This document shows, piece by piece, positions 24,136 through 31,920 of a stretch of DNA of 64,000 nt. A program made the position numbers and the translations under genes. Under the pieces are notes generated by a model, which was given only the letters and a program-made list of their open reading frames with translations, searched no databases and had not been told where the DNA came from. The stretch comes from Candidatus Aenigmatarchaeota archaeon. Lineage in GTDB: Archaea; Aenigmatarchaeota; Aenigmatarchaeia; GW2011-AR5. Each line of letters begins with the position of its first letter. Position 1 is the stretch's first letter. Where the stretch lies: contig JACPDL010000002.1 of NCBI GenBank assembly GCA_016184005.1, positions 1 through 64,000 of the forward strand, given 5' to 3'.

Positions 24136-26865
24136 TTAGACTGCGGCTGTTGTCTTTACTCCGTTCTTCAGAACAACACGAGCTCCCATGAGGTCGCTTG
24201 AGTGTGCACCGAAGTCCTGCAGCCAGCCTGTGGCTACTCTTGTGTCGCCAGCAGAGTGTCCTGCTACAACAAGGGCTGCTTTTCCAGTTGTGAAGGCGCT
24301 TGCTACATAATCGAGCAATGCTGTTCCTACACCCTGTGCCCTGTACCAGTCTGTGTTCCTTGTCTTGCCGGCTGTCGCCAGTTCGGCTACAAGGGTGTTG
24401 ACTGCCGGGCCGCCGACTAGCACGAGGTTCTTTGTGCTCTTGTCAGCCGAAGTAACTTCGCTGTCGAGCTTGCCCAGTGCTGTCTTTATCGGAGTTGCTG
24501 ACTTTATCGTACCGCCTGCTGCGCCTGTGCTTGTGGAGACAGTTGCGTCCTTTTCTAGTACAAACACATTGGCGTACACCTGATCATCTGGATACCATGC
24601 CCAAGCCCTGTTCTGGTCTTTTGTGTTGACTTCGACATACGTGCCCCAGAAGTCAGCGAATTGCACCAGGTCGCTGTTTGCATCGGATGTGGCACCTGTG
24701 TAACCCGTATCACCTTTCTGTTCCCTGTACGAGAACATAGGCGGGTTGACTACTGATGTTTCCTCGTTGCCGCTTCTTGTCTCTGTAACGCCCGTAAACA
24801 GCACAGTGTTGATGTCACTGTTGTCATCCTGCTCTTCTACAAGCAAGACCGTTGCGTTGCCGTCAACAACAGAAGCGCTTCTCGCCATGGATATCGTTAT
24901 CGTGTCCACGTCTGTGTTGAGGATGCGGTATTGTCCCCACCCGTTTGCTGTCTTGCCCAGCCGGAAGAATCTTGTTGTGTCTTCACCGATTATTCCGATT
25001 GTGCCGTTCAGCGCGGATGCGTCGCCCCTCTCGGTTGTCGCTGCTGTTATTGTCAGGCCGTTGCCTGTGCTGCCTGTTGTTGTGTCGTTCCATGACAGGG
25101 TTACTGCTCCCGTAGGAAGCTGTATCTTTGTGCCGTTCGCGAAGTTTCTCTGGGATATAGATGGTCCCAGGGTTACTGCTTCCCCGAACGAAACAAACCC
25201 GCCACTCTTTGTCTTTAGTCTCGGGAACACTGACAGGAAATTGCCTGTGTTGTTGTAAGCTGCACCGTCTCCCCATGTTACGATCAAATTCGGGTTGTCT
25301 GTGTTGTTGACCAGTAACTGGAAGAAGTACTGCTGGCCGTCTATGACCTTTGTCACTCGCGTGTTGCCGACCTCAATGAACTTCACTTCAATTGCCTTCC
25401 CAGACATGACATCCCTGATCTCTGCCTTTGCATCTGCCGTCCCCAGTGAGGACAGTGACGTTAGCTCGAAGATCCTTGAGAAGTCGCCCGCGTCAACAAC
25501 GAAGTAGTGGTTTCTCTGGACCGGCTGGCCTTCAACAACAACGATTCTGTCTGCATTGTCGTCCTGCAGAAAGACACTTGTTTGCGTAGAGCTGTTTATG
25601 TGCCCCCATTTTACGGTTCCTTGGTCGCCCCTGTCGCTTGTGAACACAAGGTTGAGGTCTTTTGTGCCTGATGGCGTCAGTTCAAGTTTGTCTCTGGCGT
25701 CGCTCTTTGCATCCACTGATAGCGACGAGAATGCAAGATTGAAGGTCTTCCATACGGGGTTGTCAAATGTTCCGCCAACCTTCAGGAAGTCTTTTCTTGA
25801 ATCCTGGCCTACATAGTAGATGTCGATGCCTGTCAGCTTGCCGCCGGATACTGTAATCACTCCGAGTGTTCCATCGATTGTCTTTTCTGATTCGCCGCCT
25901 GTTTTCGTCTTCACTTGCGTTGCGTTTGTTATAATCAGCCTTCTTGCTCCTAGAAGAAGCGATGAAGAGCTGACTGTTCCTTCCTTGCTTGTGAAGAACA
26001 CGTCGTCCACGAAAACCTCAAGCCCGCCGACAGTTGCTGATTTGCCCTTGTCGATGGACTTCGAATCCGTTCCAACCTGTACTCCTACAGTATCAGCGTC
26101 TGATACTACAAGAAGTTTTACGCTGTACGCTATGTTGTCTATTGTTATTTCTACTGTTTCTCCTTCTGCCATTGTTCTCGTATCCGAGCCGCCAAACAGT
26201 TCTACAACAGGTGTTGCTGCTACTGCTGTCGTGCCAGAGGCGAATGTGTACTTGTTTCCGAAGAGGTTTATCTTCTCGCCGACTACTGTTGTTGAATTCA
26301 CTTCGTCGTTGAACACTACCCTGCTTCTCACAAAGTAAGATGTTGTGGTAGCTGATGTGCCCAATTCGCCGAAGAAGTAAGTCGGGTCTGGAAGGTCTCC
26401 AGAAACCTTGTTGTAGGTCATGTTGAAGTCGTCCGAGAAGTCGATGAACTGGTCGAAGTCGTATGTAGTTCCTGCATCGCTGTCGGATACAGTTCCTGAC
26501 TTAAGCAAAGTCGGGAGATCTGTGTCGGACATGGATGTCCTTAGACCAGTCTTCTTCAGGTTGTTGTCCAAGTATACCTTCTCGTTCGCTGTGTGCACTG
26601 ACCTGCCTTCGCCTGATACGGTTGCTATTCCAACTGAACCAGGCACTGGTACATTTGTCGTAACCTCTCCACCGAGACGTGCTGCTACGTCCACTGCACC
26701 AACAACGTCGCTAGGAGCTGCTAGTGCGCCGACAATTACAAGTACGTCTGCGCCGTCGGATGTAACAAATGGCGATGGATAATTCTCGAGCTGCGCTAGT
26801 GCTATCGTAGAGCCTGCCATAAGGAAGCTCAACGAGCCTGCAGCTACTATTTTTTTCCATTGCAT
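24136..26865 (-). CDS. S-layer protein
   Basis: The 909-residue secreted protein has a signal peptide (KIVAAGSLSFLMAGSTIALA, cleavage near residue 25), followed by LENYPSPFVTSDGADVLVIVG and VDVAARLGGEV, which are features of the methanogen/DPANN-type S-layer family. The middle is beta-rich and Thr/Ser/Asp-rich. The C-terminal part has KNLVLVGGPAVNTLVAEL and ALVVAGHSAGDTRVAT, a second copy of the putative cell-wall-binding half. It is probably the main surface lattice protein. A T-rich terminator follows, and a palindrome array lies upstream between the gene and its distal promoter region. Confidence 0.85.
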   Translation of the reverse strand: MQWKKIVAAGSLSFLMAGSTIALAQLENYPSPFVTSDGADVLVIVGALAAPSDVVGAVDVAARLGGEVTTNVPVPGSVGIATVSGEGRSVHTANEKVYLDNNLKKTGLRTSMSDTDLPTLLKSGTVSDSDAGTTYDFDQFIDFSDDFNMTYNKVSGDLPDPTYFFGELGTSATTTSYFVRSRVVFNDEVNSTTVVGEKINLFGNKYTFASGTTAVAATPVVELFGGSDTRTMAEGETVEITIDNIAYSVKLLVVSDADTVGVQVGTDSKSIDKGKSATVGGLEVFVDDVFFTSKEGTVSSSSLLLGARRLIITNATQVKTKTGGESEKTIDGTLGVITVSGGKLTGIDIYYVGQDSRKDFLKVGGTFDNPVWKTFNLAFSSLSVDAKSDARDKLELTPSGTKDLNLVFTSDRGDQGTVKWGHINSSTQTSVFLQDDNADRIVVVEGQPVQRNHYFVVDAGDFSRIFELTSLSSLGTADAKAEIRDVMSGKAIEVKFIEVGNTRVTKVIDGQQYFFQLLVNNTDNPNLIVTWGDGAAYNNTGNFLSVFPRLKTKSGGFVSFGEAVTLGPSISQRNFANGTKIQLPTGAVTLSWNDTTTGSTGNGLTITAATTERGDASALNGTIGIIGEDTTRFFRLGKTANGWGQYRILNTDVDTITISMARSASVVDGNATVLLVEEQDDNSDINTVLFTGVTETRSGNEETSVVNPPMFSYREQKGDTGYTGATSDANSDLVQFADFWGTYVEVNTKDQNRAWAWYPDDQVYANVFVLEKDATVSTSTGAAGGTIKSATPIKTALGKLDSEVTSADKSTKNLVLVGGPAVNTLVAELATAGKTRNTDWYRAQGVGTALLDYVASAFTTGKAALVVAGHSAGDTRVATGWLQDFGAHSSDLMGARVVLKNGVKTTAAV

Positions 26866-26892
26866 TTTCGTTTTCCTCCATGTATAATTTCT

Positions 26893-27015
26893 TCAGAGAA
26901 GTTCTGCAACTTCTCTGAGATCCCAAAGAAGTCTTTGACTTCTTTGAGGATTTACAGCAGCATTCTTTCGAATGCTGCGTTCTGGTTTGTCCGGATCAAA
27001 CCGAGATTCGGTTTG
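26893..27015. repeat. Tandem palindrome array upstream of the S-layer gene
   Basis: Five hairpins in a row: TCAGAGAAGTT-CTGC-AACTTCTCTGA, AAAGAAGTC-TTT-GACTTCTTT, GCAGCATTC-TTTC-GAATGCTGC, GGTTTG-TCCGGAT-CAAACC and AAACCGA-GAT-TCGGTTT. The last two share an arm and are mutually exclusive. The array starts about 28 bp upstream of the S-layer ATG, so it may lie in the 5' leader of that mRNA. Confidence 0.85.
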
Positions 27016-27291
27016 AGCATAAAATAGATAAACTGCGTTTCTCAAGACCCTTCCCAAAAGAAAGGCTTCTAGAGAGGCGCATCTACCACTTTTTATGTTC
27101 TATCTAATTGACCATGCTATATATATAAGACTGACTTGAAACAGTTGCAACCGTTTCACTCGACCGTGTACTTGATATATAGTAACATTTACACAGACTA
27201 TAAATGGAATATAACAGTTTACAAGCTTCTATTTAGCCTTATAAAGTACTAAAACATTCTTTCTAAACTGTACTGTTAACAATGTGTATTT
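27016..27291. other. AT-rich intergenic region upstream of the S-layer gene
   Basis: About 275 bp without a supported gene. It contains several AT-rich stretches that could hold the S-layer promoter on the minus strand (for example around 27115-27130 and 27235-27245). No single TATA box can be singled out with confidence. Confidence 0.4.
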
Positions 27292-28188
27292 CTACTCTTT
27301 AGCCGGCTTTTCGGCTGTTTTTTTGGCCTTTTTCAGCCTTATGATATTTGTCCTGCCTTTGCGCGTCTTTTCGACAAGCCCGCGTTCAGACAGGTCTTTG
27401 ATGATTCTTGATACTTTAGGCTTGCTGAAATCAAGATCTTTTATTAGCTTCCTCTGGTCGACATCCTTGTTTTCCTTGAGCAGAATCTCCATCACCTTCC
27501 TTTCATTTACCGTAAGAATAGGAAGCACGTCTTTCATGCTTGGCTTTCTCAGAAACATGAAGTATGTTACAGCCATGATTGCCAGAAGAATAAGCAAAAC
27601 AGGCACAACAGGCATCTCGCTTATGCTGACCTGCTCGTAAACCAGTGAGATATCATACGTTTCACCAAGCTTTGGCTCGTTTGCTATCCACTCTACAAAT
27701 ATTCGCCTGCCGTCCGTGTTTTCCCTGCCCCACGACGGCTCAAATCTCGGGAGGCCCGTGCCTTCAAGGCGGGTCTTTTCGACGAGTGCCGTGCCTAATG
27801 AAAGGCGCACCGTAACGGAGAACTTGTTTGTAAGCTGCGTAAGGGAGAATTTCTGGCTGAAAATAAGCAGGTCTCTCAGCTGTCTTGAGGCATCAATAGA
27901 CCTGAATTTGTACGTCATCCTGGATGCTTTGACATCATCGCAAAGGATTGATGTTCCTACGTCCTCTACCACAGAACACTGGACAGGCATGTCGTCAGCG
28001 AGCACCTGGACATTCTGGATCCTGGATAGCAGGAAATAATCGCTTTTCGTTATGCTTTCATTATACCGGAGCACCACGGTCCAGTCGGCGCTTCTGTCGT
28101 CGTTCAGCGATATGTCGGTTGTCCACTCCGAGAGATCGGCGAAAGCCAGTGCAGGCAGTAAAAGAAAGGCCAGAAGCCACTTAGTCAT
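27292..28188 (-). CDS. Membrane-bound winged-helix regulator
   Basis: The 298-residue protein has a signal peptide (MTKWLLAFLLLPALAFA), an extracellular beta-rich domain of about 190 residues, one membrane helix (VVPVLLILLAIMAVTYFMF) and a cytoplasmic winged helix-turn-helix (LTVNERKVMEILLKENKDVDQ, then GLVEKTRKGRTNIIRLKK). This is a one-component design that senses outside the cell and binds DNA inside. The ATG at 28188 fits a TATA-like AATTTAAAT about 25 nt upstream better than the track start at 28203. It lies upstream of the S-layer gene on the same strand. Confidence 0.8.
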   Translation of the reverse strand: MTKWLLAFLLLPALAFADLSEWTTDISLNDDRSADWTVVLRYNESITKSDYFLLSRIQNVQVLADDMPVQCSVVEDVGTSILCDDVKASRMTYKFRSIDASRQLRDLLIFSQKFSLTQLTNKFSVTVRLSLGTALVEKTRLEGTGLPRFEPSWGRENTDGRRIFVEWIANEPKLGETYDISLVYEQVSISEMPVVPVLLILLAIMAVTYFMFLRKPSMKDVLPILTVNERKVMEILLKENKDVDQRKLIKDLDFSKPKVSRIIKDLSERGLVEKTRKGRTNIIRLKKAKKTAEKPAKE

Positions 28189-28218
28189 AAGTATAATCTG
28201 CATCTAGAATTTAAATGC

Positions 28219-28653
28219 TCACTTTCTCTCTGGAGATATTATTATGCCGCCTGCGCCGGCTGCTGCAAACTGGTGGACAACGCCTGCGAGAAGATTTGCA
28301 AGGTTTTGAACTTCATCGAGCGCTATCTCTTTCCTGTCAGGCCCCAGGATTTCAACTGCTGAAGGGCCGTATACAAGCACTATGTTTACAAGCGTGAACA
28401 TGTCCTTTGCAAAGAGTTTCACTTCTACTACCTGGGAATAAGCCTCTTTCACGCCTTTCATGGGGTTTTCGACTTTTTCGATGTCCCCGAACTTCTTTTC
28501 ATAGACAAGCACGCTCTTCAGGCTTTCAAGCTTCTGTATATGCGTTTCAAGCGCGTTCTTTACCACATCTTTCTCAATACCAAGGGCTTCTATCATGAAA
28601 ATGACTTCTAGCCACTTCTCTTTCCTCTTGTCTTTTATTTCCTCGGTTGTCAT
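28219..28653 (-). CDS. Conserved hypothetical cytoplasmic protein
   Basis: A 144-residue protein of unknown function. It is helical and charged in the first half (KDKRKEKWLEVIFMIEALG), then has a more hydrophobic segment (FTLVNIVLVYGPSAVEILGP) and a Gly/Ala-rich end (HQFAAAGAGGIIISPERK). The ATG at 28653 gives the compact protein; the track's upstream extension overlaps the divergent promoter. It precedes the membrane-bound regulator on the same strand. Confidence 0.6.
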   Translation of the reverse strand: MTTEEIKDKRKEKWLEVIFMIEALGIEKDVVKNALETHIQKLESLKSVLVYEKKFGDIEKVENPMKGVKEAYSQVVEVKLFAKDMFTLVNIVLVYGPSAVEILGPDRKEIALDEVQNLANLLAGVVHQFAAAGAGGIIISPERK

Positions 28654-28715
28654 AGGAGCGCCTATCTGTATAAGACTTGAAGAAACCTTTATATGCGATG
28701 CGAACAAGTAACTTT

Positions 28716-29282
28716 ATGCTTCTTGAGGTAGTCAAGTCTCCGGCAAAAGCCCTTGCCGGTGCAAAGAAGAAAGGCGAACAGCATACCATCAAGCTGCTTC
28801 TTATAAATTCTCTTCTGATTGCCGCAGCATTCGGGCTTTTCCTTGTGAGATTCTCCAGCCTTTCCACGGCATTTGCAAATATCGCACTCATTGCGGCTTC
28901 AACCGGGTTTCTTCTCTCACTCGTCCTTTCGGTGTTCTTTGCCTACATCCTCCAGATCGTCGTAAACACGCTTGGAGGCAACGGTAAATACATGGACGGC
29001 CTTGCGGCCATGGTTTACAGCCTGACTGCACTTGCCCTTGGCCTGTTTGTATCTTCGCTGTTGTTTTTCATACCTTCTCTTGGTCCAATGATAGCGTTGC
29101 TTATACTGTCTGTTACATCAGCACTCAGCATGGCAACCCTTTACAGGGCCATCAAGGAGCTGTTCAGGACGGATATGATAGTTGCTTTCGTCTCGGTATC
29201 GGTCCTTATACTTTCCGTTGTAATAGCTGTTTACGGCACAGGCGCGCTGGCTGTTGCAAACATGTTCATGATGGGTGTGTAA
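28716..29282 (+). CDS. Yip1-like polytopic membrane protein
   Basis: The 188-residue protein has a short N-terminal amphipathic region (LLEVVKSPAKALAGAKKK) followed by about five hydrophobic helices. The layout resembles Yip1-domain proteins, with LGGNGKYMDGLAAMVYS before the third helix. The ATG at 28716 lies about 26 nt after a TTTATATG box, so a leaderless start is preferred over 28677. It abuts the next membrane-protein gene and is probably co-expressed with it. Confidence 0.65.
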   Translation: MLLEVVKSPAKALAGAKKKGEQHTIKLLLINSLLIAAAFGLFLVRFSSLSTAFANIALIAASTGFLLSLVLSVFFAYILQIVVNTLGGNGKYMDGLAAMVYSLTALALGLFVSSLLFFIPSLGPMIALLILSVTSALSMATLYRAIKELFRTDMIVAFVSVSVLILSVVIAVYGTGALAVANMFMMGV

Positions 29283-29585
29283 ATGAACCGGGCTTTTAAT
29301 GCTGTTTTCGTATTGCTTGGCATCATATCAATTCTCGGTGCCGTTTTCCTTATTTACGGCATGTCTATATTCGAGGGCAACCTTGATGAGGTGCTTGCCC
29401 AGTCGGCTTCAGGAGCAGTGCCTCTGGATCCGCAAAGCGTCCAGCAGATAGCAGCACAGGCCAAAAGCGTGTTGCTCTTGGGAAAGATCTGGGCTGTTGT
29501 TGTGATTATCGCTTCCCTGGGCCTTATCTACTACTTGATTGGCGACATGCGCAGGCAGCGAAGCATCGTCGCCAGGAAGAAATAA
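29283..29585 (+). CDS. Small two-helix membrane protein
   Basis: A 100-residue protein with helices at about residues 5-27 and 65-88, an intervening extracellular acidic/Ala/Ser loop, and a basic C-terminal tail (DMRRQRSIVARKK). It is not recognised. Its ATG directly follows the stop of the Yip1-like gene, so the two are very likely translated from one mRNA and may form a complex. Confidence 0.65.
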   Translation: MNRAFNAVFVLLGIISILGAVFLIYGMSIFEGNLDEVLAQSASGAVPLDPQSVQQIAAQAKSVLLLGKIWAVVVIIASLGLIYYLIGDMRRQRSIVARKK

Positions 29586-29586
29586 G

Positions 29587-29640
29587 CCCCTTTCTTTTCA
29601 AAAAAGAAAGGCCAAGTCAGCAAGCTACCTCCGGTAGCTT
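29587..29640 (+). terminator. Hairpins after the small membrane-protein operon
   Basis: CCTTTCTTTT-CAAA-AAAGAAAGG lies directly after the stop codon, then AAGCTACC-TCC-GGTAGCTT (about 29621-29639). They resemble the nested-palindrome families elsewhere and could end the upstream transcript. Confidence 0.55.
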
Positions 29641-29720
29641 ATTCGTACGGGTTCAAAGAAAATTTATTTATTATTTCTGTCAATATAACCCTCTATTAAC
29701 AACTTTCTTGTAATCTTCAT

Positions 29721-30123
29721 GATATGCTCTTAATACTCCCACGACTAATTCGAGGAAAGCAATAGCTTTCCTGAATTTCTCAAAGGACTTTTCTGAAGTC
29801 CTTTGCAGAAAAGTCGTGGGTTTCTGAGAGCATCTTCGAAGAGCAAAGCTCTTCGAGACCTTGCAGAACTTTGTTCTGCAAGGTGTCATCCCAACATTGT
29901 TTGTGTAATACATGGTGAAACAAGTTTCACCTGTACAGGAAGAACTCCGTTCTTCCTCGTATCTGCTGTCTAATCCTAAATCAAGCAAAGCTTGATTTGG
30001 ATTCATTAGAAAATCTATGAGATTTTCTATGCACCGAAATAGCTTTGCTGTTTCGAGTGTCTCAAAGGATTTTGAAGAAATCCTTTGCAGAAAAGACAGC
30101 AGTTTTAAACAATGTTGCGGATA
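29721..30123. repeat. Expanded compound palindrome element
   Basis: The skeleton is the same as the 118-bp element at 55253-55370 (ATATGCTCTTAATA, CCCACGAC/GTCGTGGG, GAGAGCAT, TCATCCCAACATTG, CTGCTGTC/GACAGCAG, CAATGTTGCGGATA). It is interrupted at four sites by about 285 bp of extra palindromes. Those in loop 1 are GGAAAGC...GCTTTCC and AAAGGACTT...AAGTCCTTT. At the junctions are CGAAGAGC-AAA-GCTCTTCG, TTGCAGAAC-TTT-GTTCTGCAA, GGTGAAAC-AA-GTTTCACC and CAGGAAGAAC...GTTCTTCCT. Loop 2 holds AAATCAAGC-AAA-GCTTGATTT, TAGAAAATC...GATTTTCTA, CGAAATAGC...GCTGTTTCG and AAAGGATTT...AAATCCTTT. Confidence 0.92.
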
Positions 30124-30170
30124 AGAATCAATTCTAATTAATGTATAACTAAACTTTAGGATATTTTCAA

Positions 30171-30308
30171 GCCACCGTAGCTCAGTTGGTAGAGCGGCAG
30201 TTTCGTAAGAGGAGAAAACTACGTTTCTCCTTCTAACCTCTTCCTTTTGCAGAAAGGAAATGGAAAAGAAATAACTGCAGGCCAAGGGTTCGACTCCCTT
30301 CGGTGGCT
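30171..30308 (+). tRNA. tRNA-Thr(CGU) with intron at 37/38
   Basis: The acceptor GCCACCG pairs with CGGTGGC (discriminator T). The D-arm is standard and the anticodon stem GCAGT/ACTGC frames loop TTCGTAA, anticodon CGT. The T-arm is AAGGG-TTCGACT-CCCTT. The intron of about 65 nt (about 30208-30272) sits at the canonical position and contains a palindromic unit (AAGAGGAGAA ... CTCCTTCTAACCTC) that also occurs next to tRNA-Leu at 56602. The 3' end abuts the stop of the convergent methyltransferase gene. Confidence 0.9.
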
Positions 30309-30857
30309 CTATTTCTTCTTCAGCACGAAATCAACTTCTGCAATGCCGCCGAACTTGTATGCCAGAAAGCGCTCGGAGAACCAGTGATTCCTGTTGAGCA
30401 GCCAGTTCCAGAACATGCAGAAAGGCTTGAGAAGAAAGCTCATGCTTTTGAAATTGTCTGGATCGTCCCATACAAGCTTCACAGAAACTGCTTCAAATAA
30501 GCCTCTCGTGTCTTCGAGGACGCTCCATATAGAGAACCCGTGCCAGTGGACATGCACTGCGTAGCCGCGGGTGAAATAAGGCACGTTCAAAACCAGAAGG
30601 CCGTCGGGCTTCAGTATCCGGTGCAGCTCGCGCAGGACTTTGTCGGGCTCTTTCAGGTGTTCCAGCACGTGATTACAGTAGATTTCGTCAACAGAATTTG
30701 CCTTGAAAGGATATGGGATTTTGTCCAGATCAACGTTTTTGTCCACCCTTGCATCAGGGTATTCGGAAAGATTGTCGACGTTGATCCATCTTATTTGCTC
30801 AACGGATTCTCTATAATCTTTCCCTGAACCTAGATTGACTACTGTTCTTTTTTCCAT
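30309..30857 (-). CDS. SAM-dependent methyltransferase (class I)
   Basis: A 182-residue protein with RTVVNLGSGKDYR (motif I region), VDKNVDLDKIPYPFKANSVDEI and CNHVLEHLKEPDKVLRELHRILKPDGLLVLNVPYF. It is a type-11 methyltransferase and has the same gene plan as 23414-23896. The C-terminal segment (WNWLLNRNHWFSERFLAYKFG) suggests a lipid or sugar substrate, but that is only a guess. The start ATG is clear. Confidence 0.8.
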   Translation of the reverse strand: MEKRTVVNLGSGKDYRESVEQIRWINVDNLSEYPDARVDKNVDLDKIPYPFKANSVDEIYCNHVLEHLKEPDKVLRELHRILKPDGLLVLNVPYFTRGYAVHVHWHGFSIWSVLEDTRGLFEAVSVKLVWDDPDNFKSMSFLLKPFCMFWNWLLNRNHWFSERFLAYKFGGIAEVDFVLKKK

Positions 30858-30949
30858 GAAATACTGACACCTGGAACGCTATTTAGAACCAGTCGTTTCC
30901 GAGCATTTAAATCCTTTATCTGGAACAGTATCAGTCAGGTGTTTTTGGA

Positions 30950-31240
30950 ATGAAAGAAGTTTTCCTGGTCTCAAGCGAGAACAAGAACAAGGCAGAGATG
31001 GAATTAAAGAAAGACGACCTTGTAAGCAGGGGCAGCATCACGATAAGGACTGCCGGCTCTCTTGGTATAGAAGAAGACGGCTATTTCATAGTTGTTGACG
31101 TATCAGAAGGAGCATTGGAACGTGCAGAGGAAATAATGAAGGAACTGGGAAAGAAGTACAAAAACGGAAAGAAAGTACTGGAAAAGATAGAAGAGCAGGA
31201 AGACTCTGCAACGGAAGGCTTCGGCAACATATTGGGTTGA
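30950..31240 (+). CDS. Hypothetical small cytoplasmic protein
   Basis: A 96-residue protein, alpha/beta by eye: KEVFLVSSENKNKAEMELKK, a central beta region (GSITIRTAGSLGIEEDGYFIVVD), and a charged helical end. It is not recognised. A TATA-like CATTTAAATC lies about 40 nt before the ATG. The next gene begins 26 nt after its stop, so they probably form an operon. Confidence 0.6.
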   Translation: MKEVFLVSSENKNKAEMELKKDDLVSRGSITIRTAGSLGIEEDGYFIVVDVSEGALERAEEIMKELGKKYKNGKKVLEKIEEQEDSATEGFGNILG

Positions 31241-31266
31241 TTCTATGATTTTTCCGGGTGGTTTTC

Positions 31267-31812
31267 ATGAATGAAGGAATGCGTCTGGACAGGCTACAGC
31301 AAAGCGAGCTTGATGACTTCGAGGAGTTCAGGAAGCAGGCTTTTAATTACACATACTACTGCCCAAGATGCATCAGAAGTTTCGACAACGCCGGGGCTTT
31401 ACAGGGCTGCAAGTTCTGCAACGGGCCAGTAATGGAGATCTGGTCAAAGCCCTCGGAAAAAACTGTAGAGAAAAACTACAGATATTTCTGCACAAAATGT
31501 GAAAAGAACTACGTGGCAAATGCAATGCCCGAAGTCTGCGAAATATGCGGCTCAAAATTCATCCATGCCTACGAATGGAAGCGCATAAAAAGGGATATTC
31601 TCAGAACAAGGTTCAAAAAATTCTCGAGAAGGCTGAAAACCCTGGAGAGAATACAGATTCCAAAACAAAAAGACGCCACTGGCAGTGAAACGGAAAAGGC
31701 CGGTATTGGGAATACAAAAAGGGGGAAATTCTCGCTGAAAGATCTCAAGATTAATTACCCGATTCCAAAAATAAGATTCAGAAGGAACGAGGAAGAGCTT
31801 CCAACCAGATAA
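31267..31812 (+). CDS. Zinc-ribbon protein of unknown function
   Basis: About 181 residues with two zinc-ribbon-like units: CPRC ... CKFC and CTKC ... CEIC. A basic, helical C-terminal half (KRIKRDILRTRFKKF) follows. Such ribbons occur in RNA- or DNA-binding proteins; the partner is unknown. The track's start is GTG, and the ATG at 31267 is preferred. Confidence 0.65.
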   Translation: MNEGMRLDRLQQSELDDFEEFRKQAFNYTYYCPRCIRSFDNAGALQGCKFCNGPVMEIWSKPSEKTVEKNYRYFCTKCEKNYVANAMPEVCEICGSKFIHAYEWKRIKRDILRTRFKKFSRRLKTLERIQIPKQKDATGSETEKAGIGNTKRGKFSLKDLKINYPIPKIRFRRNEEELPTR

Positions 31813-31895
31813 GTCGAGAACCTAGGTTCTCTTCCTTGCTCAGAGAAGCATAGCTTCTCTGGCACCTCGGAGAACTTCGTTCTCCCAAGGTATGA
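31813..31895. repeat. Three palindromes after the zinc-ribbon gene
   Basis: GAGAACC-TA-GGTTCTC, AGAGAAGC-ATA-GCTTCTCT and GGAGAAC-TTC-GTTCTCC follow one another. The last two are enclosed by CCTTG/CAAGG and keep the CTCGG...CCAAG flanks of the 10.9- and 57.5-kb cassettes with changed arms. They lie between convergent genes and may terminate both. Confidence 0.8.
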
Positions 31896-31920
31896 GCCTT
31901 CTCTCCTAAATAATATATTA

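Noticed and set aside
24746-26338. Plus-strand ORFs opposite the S-layer gene
   Set aside because: The minus strand has signal peptide, family motifs and a terminator; the plus ORFs are Ser/Val-rich shadows.
29721-30123. CRISPR array
   Set aside because: There are no equal-length spacers or repeated direct units; the structure is nested palindromes and no cas genes are present.
29680-30285. 201-residue ORF across the palindrome element and tRNA-Thr
   Set aside because: It runs through hairpins and the tRNA gene and has no protein-like domain.
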